Below are positions 11,808 to 23,000 of a stretch of 64,000 bases of DNA, in pieces; position 1 is the stretch's first letter; each line of letters opens with the position of its first letter. The stretch is from Acanthamoeba lenticulata. Its lineage: Eukaryota; Discosea; Longamoebia; Acanthamoebidae. Both the position numbers and the translations under genes were made by a program. The notes beneath the pieces are model-generated. The model searched no databases. It saw nothing but the letters and a program-made list of their open reading frames with translations, and had not been told where the DNA came from. The DNA is taken from assembly GCA_002179805.1 (NCBI GenBank), contig NAVB01000066.1, positions 1 through 64,000 on the forward strand. Direction: 5' to 3'.

Positions 11808-12595
11808 ATGTACTGCGTGAAGGCAATCTTGGTGCTGGATCAGGAGGGTTCGCGCCTATGCACGCGGTACTTCACCGACGACTTTGGCACGCTGGAGAAG
11901 CAGCGAGCCTTTGAAAAGCTGCTGCACCGGAAGGCTCAGCCCCACGGTACCGCGCGCCTTCCTTCTCACCTCTTCATCCTCCTTTCTTCTTTTTCTTCTT
12001 CTTCTTCTTCAGCCAAACAGTGAAGTGCTAAGCTGGAACACATGTCGGCAGCACAAATCCTGGCGCTGGAGAACAACGTGATTCTGTACAAGAACTCGGG
12101 CGACGTTTGCTTCTACGTCATCGGCGACTCCGAGGAGAACGAGCTGCTGCTCGAGAGCGTGCTCATTACCCTCTCCGAGGCCATCAGCCTCCTCCTCAGG
12201 TACGACCGCCCGCCGCCCGACGTCGGCGTGCCGCTGGTTTTTGACCGTCTCCGACAGAGCCGACGAGGCGACATGGAACCAAGTCGACAGGAGGACGCTC
12301 GCCGAGAACTTGGACTATCTCTACTTGGTCATCGACGAGCTGGTGGATGGCGGGTAAGCCTGGGCCCTGCCTCGCAGCCGACGTTCTCTCTGTTGGGTCC
12401 ACTTAACACGACGCCTTTGCGCGGGCATATGTGTGCAGGATCGTGTTGGAGAGCGACCCAAAGGCGATCGCCGATCGAGTGGCCATGCGGGACACGGCGG
12501 CCGAGGGCGGCGGCAGCAGCGGCAGCGGAAGTGCCTCCACCGAGCAGAAGCTGATCAAAGCTCTTGGCATAGCCAAGGACATTTTCATGGGCTGA
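11808..12595 (+). CDS. Coatomer subunit zeta (COPI), reading frame locally disturbed
   Basis: Small subunit of the COPI coat for Golgi-to-ER and intra-Golgi vesicles. Matching segments in order: MYCVKAILVLDQEGSRLCTR, FEKLLHRKAQPH, ALENNVILYKNSGDVCFYVI, NELLLESVLITLSEA, LDYLYLVIDELVDGG and IVLESDPKAIADRVAMRD. The total is ~180 residues, normal for the family. Exon 1 ends at the GT at 11946. The next exon does not join in frame: the family segment NSEVL is in one frame and LEHMSAAQI in another, with one base too many near 12015-12017 and one too few near 12030-12031. As written, the join gives a stop. A sequence error pair or a damaged allele are both possible. The start could lie in an upstream exon. 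Confidence 0.85.
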
Positions 12596-12795
12596 TGTGG
12601 TGACAAGAATGAGCACTTGCATGTTGCACTTGGGTCAACCCAAAGGTGTGGTGGGGAAATTGAAGGGCTTCAGGAAAATTGGTGCCCACGGACTGCCTTT
12701 ATTGCGTTGCTTGGTTGTTGGTTGCGTTTTGCTTGCTGACGAAGCACACTTCCCCCGCAAGCTTGCACAGTCTGCTGCACAAACCACATAACATA

Positions 12796-13076
12796 ATGTC
12801 GTCTGATACTCCTCTTCCTCAGCTTGGCGGTACGCTCTGGGCAACGCATGGACAGGAAGTGTGAATACCAGCCCAAAGATTGACACGCGCTCGTGGGCGG
12901 GCGCAGGCGCTGGCGCAATGGCTGGCCAGACCGCCGTGAAAGCGGCCACGAAGGAGTCGAGCAAGTACAACGAATCAGAGGCGCTTGTTGGGGTGGCCAG
13001 TGACGCCGTGTATTCGGCGGTGGCTGCTGTCGCTGACGAGGCCTCCCCCCGGCCTACCTCTTCGCCGCGTTCGTAG
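12796..13076 (+). CDS. Possible small hypothetical protein (~84 residues)
   Basis: I do not recognise it. An ATG at 12796 opens MSSDTPLPQLG, and a second frame from about 12855 runs SVNTSPKIDTRSWAG through an Ala/Gly-rich stretch and EALVGVASDAVYSAVAAVAD to a stop at 13074-13076. The frames join only if 12830-12855 (GTACGC...GGACAG, 26 bases) is removed as an intron, which would be unusually short. Alternatives are a 52-residue protein from ATG 12919 or no gene. The Ala-rich amphipathic end resembles a helix but no family. Confidence 0.3.
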
Positions 13077-13455
13077 AGGCCTAAAGGAAACAAAGGAGTC
13101 TCTGGTTGCGGTTGGCCAGCTTGTTTATACATTTTCACATGCTATCAATCAACCTACAGTAGGTTGCGCTTCTTCACCGTTTGCATTTACGGGCCTGCTC
13201 AACGAGACCAAAGAATGAAGCAAAGAATGCCCAAAGAAGTTTTCAAAACAAGGTTATTTACTAGTCAGCGTGTCTTGATGGCTGCACAATGTCGAGGTCG
13301 TGCAAAGAGGAGGCATGAGAGGGCACAAGGTTTTGTTGTCGAATAAAACAAACATAAATTGAAGAAGCAAAAAATAAAATAAAAAAACAAACAACAAAAC
13401 AAAACAAAAACCTGTGTTGCCCTAGAGGCTGAAGAGAACAAACAAACAAAGTCAG
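13077..13455. other. Intergenic stretch before the NADH dehydrogenase gene
   Basis: 379 bases. It includes an A-rich tract at about 13355-13410 made of repeated AAACAAA/AAATAAAA units. I see no RNA gene or supported reading frame. Confidence 0.5.
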
Positions 13456-16400
13456 ATGAGAGTGCTTGGTTCGCGAGGAAGCTTGAGTGTTCTGGGTGGC
13501 GGGCGCGTCTGTAGTCGTGGCTTCGCGCCTCAGAGCCGAACGCTGACCACCAGCGCGACTGGTTTCACACCCCCTCCCCAACGTCTCCCAGTGGCCCAAA
13601 CTCAAGTTGTCGTTGTACATACCAGGAGCAAGCGGGAGAGGTTGGCGAGGCGTGGGCACGGCGGTTGGCCTGGCGGTCGCCGCAAGTGTCTTGGTTGCGG
13701 GCGGTGCCGTCGCCCTGGAGCTTGGACAAGACGACAGCGAGTCAACGTTCCTGTCTCGCCCGCCCCTTGGCTGTACGACTACGTTTCTTCTTGCCTAGTT
13801 TCCCAGTGCTCAAGCCGTCGGTGGCGACCCCCCTTCCCTCTCTTCACCCAGTGCGCACCGTGCGGGCCGAGGAGAAGACTGTCCCTAACGATACAGCGCC
13901 ACCGTCCATCGTCCCGCAGAGTACCTCGCCTCCCCCACCAGCCTCTTCCACAATACGAGACTCTCGAGCCTTCTTCTACAGCTCCTCAGCTCACGAGGTG
14001 GCCGCCACAGCGCCCGTCGTACCAGGTACGGCTGGCCAGCAGGCGGCCAAGACCGCCGGCGCAAAGAAGCGCGTCGTCATCCTCGGCTCAGGCTGGGCTG
14101 CCGTCAGCGTCCTCCGCGAGCTCGACCCTAAGCTCTACGAGGTTTCGCGCCCCTTCTCTTCCATTCTTCTTCGCCTCATGCGTGCTGACGTGGTGTGCGG
14201 TCATCCGCCGCCTTAAAAGGTCGTGGTCGTCTCTCCGCGCAACTATTTCCTCTTCACGCCGCTCCTGCCCTCGGTCACGGTCGGCACGCTGGACTCGCGC
14301 AGGTTCCCTTGCGCCCCTTTCTTCCTCTCCTCCTTCCTCAAGGCTGAGGCCTGAGGGTGCGTGCTGCACGTGTGTAGCGTCGTGGAATCGATTCGGCGCA
14401 CCTTCAAGCGGACCGGCGCCTCGCACACGCAGTTCATCAACGCCGAGTGCACGAGCATCAACCACCAGAACAACACCATCACCTGCAGCGGTACCGATGC
14501 TGACGTCATCCCTTTTTGTCGACGCGCTGACCATCCACCGCGACGCGCCAGATGTGACTGGGGACGGTGAGGTGCGCTCGTTCGACCTCGAGTACGACCA
14601 GCTCGTGGTGGCCGTCGGCTGCGAGAACGCTACGTTCGGCACGCCCGGTGTCGAGAAGCACTGCCACTTCCTCAAGGAGCTGAATGGTAACGCTGCCGCC
14701 TGACCGGTCGTTGACCACAGAAAGCGGCCTCCTGACCCTTCATTAACCCGCACGCGCAGACGCTCGTCGCATCCGCCAGCAGATCGTGCAGAACTTTGAG
14801 ATCGCCAGCCTGCCCGGGCAGCCAGAGGTCTGCAAATTTCCTAATAACATTACTTTCATTTTATTTTACTTTCTTTTAAAATTAATTAAATTTTTTATTT
14901 CATTTTATTTCATTTTATTTCGTTTGATAAAACAGGAGGAGATCAAGCGGTTGCTTCACTTCGTCGTGGTCGGTGGCGGACCCACCGGCGTCGAGTTTGC
15001 GGCAGAGCTCCACGGTGCGCCTCTTCAAACCTCGCGAGACGCAGCGCAAGCAACGCGGATGATGGAACTTGGGTGGCTCATCACATTGTCGTAGATCTGT
15101 TGGTGGAGGACTTGGAGAAGTGGTTCCCACGCGCCCTCACGCAGCACGTCAAGATCACGATCATCCAGAGCGCGGCGCACATCCTGAATACCTACGACGC
15201 CAAGATCTCTGACTGTATCGACGCCCTCCTCCCCTCCTCCCCCTCCCTCTGCGTCGAGCTCACTCGCCCTCGCTTCCCAAGACGCCGAGAAGCGCTTCAA
15301 TCGCGACAATATCAACGTCAAGCCCCTTTGCAGGTACTTTTCAATAAAAAAAAATAAATAAATATAATTAAAATAATTAATATGAATAGTAATATTAATT
15401 ATTTAAATCTTTTTTTTATTGCAGGGTGTTGTCTGTGGACGAGAAGACGCTGGCCTTCAACGACAAGCAGACAGGCAACAACGTGACTCTCCCGTACGGC
15501 ATGTGCATCTGGGCCACCGGTGCGCGTCGTTCACGTCCCTGCCCGTTGTGGTGATGATGATGCCGGTGATGGTGATGGTGATGCTGACGGTGAACAGGCA
15601 TCGGGCCGAGGCCGCTGGTCAAGAGCTTCTGCGCGAGCCTCAAGGAGCAGACCAACCGTCGCGCGGTAGTCACCGACGGCTTCCTGCGCGCGCTGGGCAC
15701 GAGCAACGTCTACGCCATCGGTCGCTTCCTCCTCGTCGTTCTCAACCAACTCGCTGCGCGCAGTCGCTTGGCTGACGCCTGCTGCGCGCGTGGAACAGGC
15801 GACTGCGGGACGGTGGAGCAACACAGGCTGCTCGCCAAGTTTGTCGAACTGTTTGACGAAGCCGACGAGAACAAGGACGGAGTGGTGAGCTTCGATGAAC
15901 TGAGCGCGCTGGTGACCAAGAACAGAGAGAACTACCCGCAGCTCCTCATCTACGCGGCCAAGATGAAGGAGCTCTTCGACACGGTGGACCTGGACAAGAA
16001 CCAGGTCCTCGACCGCGACGAGTTCAAGGCGCTCCTCATCGAGGTCGACAAGAACCTCGTCGAACTGCCCGTACGTGTGCCTCTCGCGATGCGTCATCCC
16101 CGCGAGCGCGGCGTCGACATGATTGAACTGATGATCATCGTTGTCGTCGTCATTGTCGTCATTGCGGTTGCGGTGGTCATTCGTGTCGTGAAGGCCACGG
16201 CGCAGGTGGCGTCGCAGGAGGGAAAGTACCTGGGACGGGCGCTCAACGCATTGGCCCTCGGCCAGCCTCTCGAGAAGTTCCACTACAGGCCGCTCGGCTC
16301 GCTGGCCTACATCGGCGGGCGCGAGTCAGGTCCGATGCTCCTCTCATCCCTTGGCGACTGCTGATGATGAAGAGAAGGGACTACGACGTTTGACGACTTG

Positions 16401-16582
16401 GGGTGGTGTCGTGCTGCGCAGTGCTGGAGCTGCCGGGCGGGTTCACGTTTGGCGGATTCACTACCTGGTTCGCCTGGCGTTCGGCCTACCTGGCCAAGCA
16501 AGTGAGCTTGCGCAACAAGTTCATGGTGGGCATGGACTGGCTTAAGGAGTTCATCTTTGGCCGTGACATCTCGAAATGTTGA
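13456..16582 (+). CDS. Type II (alternative) NADH dehydrogenase with EF-hand pair, mitochondrial
   Basis: Single-polypeptide, non-proton-pumping NADH:quinone oxidoreductase of the inner mitochondrial membrane. The N-terminus is Arg/Ser-rich without acids ([19 protein letters not shown]), a likely mitochondrial presequence, followed by a hydrophobic stretch [19 protein letters not shown]. Two dinucleotide folds follow: [19 protein letters not shown] for FAD, and [20 protein letters not shown] for NADH. Next come YGMCIWATG and [11 protein letters not shown]. Inserted after the second fold is an EF-hand pair, loops [15 protein letters not shown] and [16 protein letters not shown]. It ends with the amphipathic membrane-contact region ([20 protein letters not shown]). 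EF-hand forms are the external, calcium-responsive enzymes of plants, fungi and protists. About ten introns, two strongly AT-rich. Confidence 0.9.
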
Positions 16583-16717
16583 CCAAGAAGGGAGTGGTTT
16601 TAGAGTTAGAGATCACCAAAAAGGCTGGAATTGAAGGAAAATGGAGCTTCCTTCGAGAATAGAGGACACTTTTTTGGCTTTTAGTGGGGATGGAAGATCC
16701 TGCTCCACCCAACTCTG

Positions 16718-17843
16718 TTGTACCAGAGGAGGGATGTTTCAGGACTCGATCCCAACGACATGACCAGCCTGATGTGTAATTTCTCACGAACACAGTTCAG
16801 GCCTTGGATCGTTGGTCCTGGCGAAGCCCCATTTGAAAATTCCACAGAGGTTTGCTGCAATGATGCAAGTTTCTGCTGGATGGGAGGGCATGCTTCATGC
16901 CCAAGAAGGGGGTACGAGAGAGACATTCAGCAGTGATGCAACGGTTGCGCATCACTCTCAACTACGCCACCAAGGTGGGCCACCGACTGCACAACGAAGT
17001 CATGCTCAGTTTGTTGGAATGGCTGGCGGAGGGGGAGGATATCTTCCCCAAAGATGAAAGTGGTGGTCATTTATTGTCGCCATCTGTTCCTTGTGCGTCT
17101 CTCTCTCTCTAAGGCGGCCCATTTCTCTTCTTCCATCACATGAAGTGTGACTGCGGCACCTTGATCGACTTTGGCTTTGCCAAAGATGAGCACCTCCGGC
17201 ACGACAGCAGCTCTTGCTCATGGCTTTCAACGTCTGAGCTGCTTGCCCAATGAGAATGATTGTCTGTTGAGAGTGCAAGAGTTCAGGAAGTTCAACGGCA
17301 CTCCCGGGTACTGGCCGCCTGAATACGAAAACTCAGCAGCAGGAGACACGCGGAGCGCAGGCGTGCTTCTCCACAAGCTGGTGCGTCCACGCACTCTATC
17401 TAGCTTCTTTGTGCAACCAATTAAAAGAACGGGAGAAGCAGCTTCATGTCGTGGCCGACGAGAAGTGGGAGGAGAGTGAAGAGGATATGCAGTGCACCTC
17501 CCCTTGCTCAGTGCGTTTGTGTGTTGTTAATCAAAGCCAGGCTTGATCAACTTTTCTCTTTTTAGCCGGGCGAAAACCAACGTTTGTTCAAGGGTTGACC
17601 GCCAAGGGCATTGCCAAAGGGGCGGGGTCAGGAAGGGCTCACGCCAACGGTACCCATGCCAACAGCGCTTCAACAACTGCAAGTGGGAGCAGTTCAACAC
17701 TGCAGGCGACAAACTGTTGTGTGGACTGCTGCAGCGTGATCCACAAGCTCGCCCGACGGCCAGTCTGCCCGACGGCCAGTCAAGTGCTCGCGCACCAGTT
17801 CTTCTCGTTGACACTTGGCCTTTCGGTATCCTCTTTGCCCTAG
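16718..17843 (+). pseudogene. Degenerate Ser/Thr protein kinase remnant
   Basis: Kinase motifs appear in order but in different frames and without clean splice junctions. They are GTLIDFGFAKD (subdomain VII, about 17157-17190), FNGTPGYWPPEYE (subdomain VIII, about 17293-17332) and LLQRDPQARPTAS...QVLAHQFF (subdomain XI, about 17725-17800). Subdomain XI is broken by a tandem duplication at 17751-17780 that shifts the frame. Upstream, MYQRRDVSGLDPNDMTSLMC and LNYATKVGHRLHNEVM may be further remnants. No P-loop or catalytic HRD loop is visible. It lies between the NADH dehydrogenase and RPS27. A heavily spliced gene is a less likely alternative. Confidence 0.55.
17751..17780. repeat. Tandem duplication in the kinase remnant
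   Basis: GCCCGACGGCCAGT occurs at 17751-17764 and again at 17767-17780, with period 16. Removing one period restores the normal kinase reading ARPTASQVLAHQFF, so this is a 16-base slip-type duplication that breaks the frame. Confidence 0.85.
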
Positions 17844-18050
17844 TCGCGCAACTTTTCGCGCGTTACTTGTCCTTCCAAGAGCGTACCCAAGGTTTGAGCC
17901 GAGCTTGTTTGTGTAGAGCAAGAAAAATAAAAATTATTCTTATCACATTCCGGACGTTCCAATGAATTTACGGCGACCACAGACAGTAAAGCGTCGACAG
18001 GCTCCCGTACTTTCTTTCTCCTTCTTCTTCCCCCATCCCACGACAGCACC

Positions 18051-18539
18051 ATGGTACGCGGCCCTTGCTCCCTCCATTTGTGGTGATGGGTTGCCCATTC
18101 CTTCTCTTCTGCTGTGGCGGAACCAACTTGCGGTGGTTGGCTTCCTGTCACAAGATTATGGACCGAGCACAAGTGTTGATGTGGTTGTAATCTCCCGTAT
18201 CTTATGCCGCCATCTTTCCGCAGAGCGAGGATCTCCTTCACCCCAACCCCCAGTCTGAGGCCCGCAAGCACAAGCTCAAGCGCTTGGTCCAGAGCCCTAA
18301 CAGCTACTTCATGGACGTGAAGTGCCCCGGCTGCATTAACATCACCACCGTGTTCTCCCACGTACGTAGTTCTCTTGTTCCTGAAGCAGGAGTTAACATT
18401 GTACTTATTCGCCCCGTTTTCATCTTCACAGGCTCAGACCGTCGTGCTGTGCTCTGGCTGCTCGACTGTGCTGTGCCAGCCCACTGGTGGTCGCTGCCGT
18501 CTTACCGAGGGATGCTCCTTCAGGAGGAAGGTGGACTAA
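18051..18539 (+). CDS. RPS27: 40S ribosomal protein S27 (eS27)
   Basis: Zinc-binding protein of the small ribosomal subunit. Three exons fit cleanly: 18051-18053 (the ATG alone), 18224-18361 and 18432-18539, giving 82 residues, close to the usual 84. The protein starts [11 protein letters not shown], contains the nearly invariant [16 protein letters not shown] and [20 protein letters not shown], and ends [17 protein letters not shown]. The four zinc ligands are the Cys pairs CPGC and CSGC. An intron right after the start codon and short introns are typical of ribosomal protein genes here. Confidence 0.97.
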
Positions 18540-18739
18540 ATCGCTTTCGATTTAACTTATTTCGCCTCGCTCCTCGTGTCTGTCCAAAAAAATCAAATCA
18601 AAATTCCATAACACAAGATCTGTTGTCTTGCCCAAAGGTTTCACATCGCTTTCATCATCAACGGGGCCGCTTTTTCTTTTCTTTTTCTTGTTCAGTCCTT
18701 TAGAAGTGCTTGGCCGCGTCCGCTACCAAACAACAAAAC

Positions 18740-19832
18740 ATGAGCAGATGGGACGATCACGACAGCCCGAGGAGCGGTGATCGCGGAGACAGGGACCGCC
18801 AAGACAGAGCGAGAGGAAGGGGTGAGGATGAAGAACGCACAAGGCGAGTTGCGGCGCGAGAACATCATGATTCAAGCAGAGATCGTCATGACAGAGGGCG
18901 AAGGGAAGACGTGCCGCGACACTCAAGAGGCGAAGGGGCGGGGAGGGGCGGCGATTTTGAGCGAGGATTTGCTGGGCGACCACCGAGAGAGGGCGGGCCT
19001 CCCTTCGAGCGAAGAGGCAAGCGCCGAGGGCCAGTGCCTGAAGAGGATGAGTCGCAATACGAATGGGGTAAGAAGGACAACCCAGATGATGATGCCGACG
19101 ACGGCGGGAGAAGAGGCGCTGACGATGATGAGCCTAAGGTGAAGAAGGTGAAGCCGAACATGGAACGAAGCGGCAAGCTGCAGGAGGAGGCCCTCAAAAC
19201 GGATAGTGGTGTCGTGCTCAAGTTTGCAGACCCGCCCGAGGCCAAGCGACCAAGCAAGAAGTGGCGCCTCTACCCCTTCAAGGGCGACCAGGCCTTGGGT
19301 TCGTCTTCCTCCTCAGTAGTGCATGCATGTCTCTTTTAGCGGCTCACGCTGCGGTTTGGTGCTGCCTGCAGAGGTGATCCCCGTACACCATCAGCCGTCC
19401 TACCTTTTCGGGAGGGATCGAGCCGTACGCCTCTTCCTCTTGTCGTGCAGCTCTTGTCGTCTATGTTCATCTTGTCCTGCAGGTAGCTGCCATCCCCACG
19501 GACCACATCTCGTGCTCAAAGCAGCATGCTGTATTGGTGCATCGTGAGATCAACGTCAAGGACGAACTCGGCATTGGACCCGGCAAAATGATCAACAAGT
19601 GCGATTGCATCCTCTTAGTCTCTACCCTCTGCTCAAGCACTCACCTTGTACTTCTCGACTTGCTTGCAGGCCGTACATCATCGACCTGGAGAGCGCCAAT
19701 GGAACCTTTCTCAATGGGAAGCGAATCGAAGCGTCGCGCTTCTATGAGCTCAAGCCCAAGGACGTCCTCAAGTTTGGCCAGAGCTCGAGGGAGTACGTCC
19801 TTTTACACGACGAACTGGCCAAGGCCTCCTGA
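18740..19832 (+). CDS. SNIP1/DDL-like FHA-domain RNA-processing protein
   Basis: Residues 1-130 are an Arg/Asp/Glu-rich, RS-like tail (RDRQDRARGRGEDEERTRR). The family lead-in to the FHA domain follows (VVLKFADPPEAKRPSKKWRL, YPFKGDQAL). The FHA domain holds YLFGRDRA, DHISCSKQHAVLVHRE with the phosphothreonine-contact S-x-x-H pattern, and YIIDLESANGTFLNGKRIE, ending KFGQSSREYVLLHDELAKAS. This matches SNIP1 (animals), DAWDLE (plants) and Pml1 (yeast), spliceosome/RES-linked factors that bind phosphothreonine partners in the nucleus. Three introns fall in the FHA region. The ATG at 18740 is the first in frame. Confidence 0.92.
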
Positions 19833-20017
19833 GCGGACACTTCCCCCTTTCGGGCCTCGAAGTAAAAACATTTTAGGCAGCTGCGGTCATAAATGTGCGA
19901 GACGTTTTACAATTTTTCGCGAGAAGTGTCGCCGCCCGACGTTGTGGCCTTTTATCATTTCTCGAGAAAGGCCAAGAAGAAAGCGCACAGCGTCGTGCTT
20001 TCTCTCCACTTCGACAG

Positions 20018-23000
20018 ATGATCTATCACTCGGTATATGGCTTGTTTTTGACCGGCTGGAAGTGGAGTGGGGGCGTGGTGAACGTAGCCTCGTTCCTCTT
20101 CTTTGCAGGCGTGATTCTGTGGCATCTTGTGCGCATACGGCGCCAACGTCGTGCGCTCCAAGAATTACGTTCGTCTCTGCCGCCCATCCGCACGGAATGG
20201 ATCGAGCTGGCCCAGACCAGTGGTGAGGAAGATGCCATCATGGTGGCTCCTCTCCATGCAGCAAGCAGTGGTGAAGATTCCTCTTCTCCGCACACCGATG
20301 ATTTTACACCTTCAACCCAGTTGCAGTCAGCTCGAACTGCACAAAAGCGGCTCCCCTTCATACTACTCCACGTCTCCTTCGCTCTTTTCATGGCAAGCCT
20401 GGGCTTCTGGCCTTGGGCCTACGTGGCCTTTGATCTGCTGGGCTTCTACAGTGGCCTTCTTGCCCTGTGGGCCATTGTGGTCGTGGCTTGGACCGTGGCC
20501 TCGGGACCCTCTCTCTTCCACGCCCTGCTGCGCGTCTACCCCGACGCGCAGGCCGTGCCCGAGGAGTCCTTCTTGACCGCTGAAGAGGGAGGCCGCACCA
20601 GGTTCGCGCCTCCTCTTTCTTCTCTCGCTAGGTCGCATTCTATTCCCGGCGAGATGGTGAAGACGCGACTGGAAACGCACAGTCCCTCGACGGCCTCGCG
20701 GCGCGGTGCGGCTGGTACTCCTGCGGCGGCCTACGCAATGTCCTCGAGGTGTAAGGACCTGTTCCAGTGCGTATGGACCTACAGTCTCCAAGAGAAGCTC
20801 ACCGGGGTGCCTTCCTACGAGGTCATCAAGGGCGACAAGGACTGTACGACCTCGCCCCTCTTTCTCTCTGGGCATCTGTTTGGTGCTGACGCACGGATCT
20901 GTGTGCAACGCACCAAGTGAAAATCAAGCGGCAGTGGTACCAAACGCGGTGGGGCCGGCTGCTCACGTTTTACGGCGGCCTGCTTGTTCTGCTGCTGGCC
21001 TCCTGGTTCCTTCTCTATGCCTCGGCCAGCCTATGCATCACCGACCACCCAGTCTCCTTCTCTTCGCGCTTCACGCGCAGCTTCTCATCGCCCGTCTGCG
21101 GTACGATCTCTTTCTGGCCCCAGCTGGCCAAGGCAGCAGAGAGGCGCTGAAAACTGCAGCTGTGGCGCGCGCAGGGGTGAAGAACGGGACGCTGTGCCAC
21201 GTATACGTGATGCCGCCGTACGACGGCGCGCACGAAATGATCGTCAACTTGGTCCTACTGGGCTCCTTGGGCCAGGCGCCCGTGCAGATTCACTACGACA
21301 CGACGCCCAAGGCACGACCCTTTCTTTGATTTGCCAATTATTTTACCGTTGTGGCTACTTACCTAGTGATCGTCATCAGGGCGGCTCCCGCAAGGATTAC
21401 CAATACGTCACATCAGCCACAACAGTCGTTGAGTTGCCTCTTCCCGTTGGTACGAATGTGCCTTATGCCGCGCATGTTCTACGTTTTTTTCGTTTGTTCG
21501 CCAGTTGTCTGTTCCTGTTGGGGGGAAGCTCTATGTGCGTGATGCTGGCGCGGTCGATATGACTCTTGGAAGAGATGATTGTCGGATACGGCCATACTGC
21601 GCAGAAAGCACCGCTTCCCATCCGAACAGCGAAGTTAAGCTGCGCCAGGCGGTGTTAGTACTGGGGTGGGCGACCACCCGGGAATCCACCGTGCCGTATC
21701 CTTTTTATCTCTCTCTTCCTCTTCCTGATGGTCCTTCTCTTTTGTCGTATCCTCTCTCCTTTTGCTCTCTTCCTTCTTCATCTTGCTTCGTTTTTCGTTT
21801 TATGTCTGTAATTTATTTATATATGGATTATGAAACGGACTAGTGCTGATCTGTGTGACAACAAATCAGGCGAGGGGCCGCGATACGCGCAGGCAGTACT
21901 GCTCTCGAAGCTGGAGCCCAACACGGTGTACCACTTCGTCGTGTCGGTGGCCAGTGGCGCCGAGGTGTCCTCGCCGTTCTCCTTCCGCACGCTGCCGGCC
22001 TATGGCGAAGTGCCCATCGTCGTCGGCGGCGACAGCAGTGTCGACCCCATCTTTGCGCAGTTGCTCGACGTGGTGGGTACACGTGACGTGCGGCTCGTGA
22101 TGGTGGCGGGCGACGTGGCCTACGCCAACGGCCTGCGGTCGTGCTATCGCCGGTGGGACGATTGGCTCGCTATGTGGCACACCCACATGACGACAGCAGA
22201 GGGCCACCTCATGCCCCTCCTCACCTCCATCGGCAACCACGACGTAGGTACGGCCCACCACACAATACTTTTTTTTTGTTTCAAGTGTTAAATTCATTTC
22301 AAGTGTTCGATCGAAAGTGCTGACGTCAGCCTGCCGTGGGTGGGAAGGGCCTGGCGGGTTCGGGACGTACTGGTCTGGCCTCTTTGTGCAGAGTAAGCAG
22401 GCTCTGGGCGCCGTGCGGTGGCAGGATCGCCAGACATTCCACGCCCACACGATCGCCAACCACACGCTCCTCATGGTCCTCGACACCGGTACCGCCACCG
22501 TCTGGTTGAAAGCCGAGAACTGGGCTGACCCTTGTTGTTGTTGGTGGTTGAAGGGCATGTTACCTCGGCTGCGGATCAGGTGACCTGGATGCAGAACGTG
22601 TTTACCAACAACGCGTATGCTGATACCTCCTCCACTCACCTCGCTCTCTTGCTCTCCTGCATGCAATACGACGCATCATGCCTGACAATGATAATTGCTG
22701 GTTCGCTGATGCAGTGACCTGCCGAACAAGTTGGCGGCCTACCACATCCCGCTCTACCCCTCGCGGCGCTCCTACGACGAGTTCGTTTCCTACCGCCCGC
22801 CTTCTGCTGTTGCTGGGGTGATGTCAGTGCACTCATGATCCCTTATGTGTGTGTGACATCTGCAGCAAGATCAACGTCGACCTGCGCAAGCACTGGCTCC
22901 CCGTGTTCGATCAGAACGAGCTCGACATCGGGTTCGAGCATCACGACCACTCCTACAAGCGCACTAAGCGCCTCAGGGCAGGCCAATTTCATCCCAATGG

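Noticed and set aside
15531..16283. Minus-strand 250-residue frame opposite the EF-hand exon of the NADH dehydrogenase
   Set aside because: Overlaps firm EF-hand and NDH coding sequence on the plus strand.
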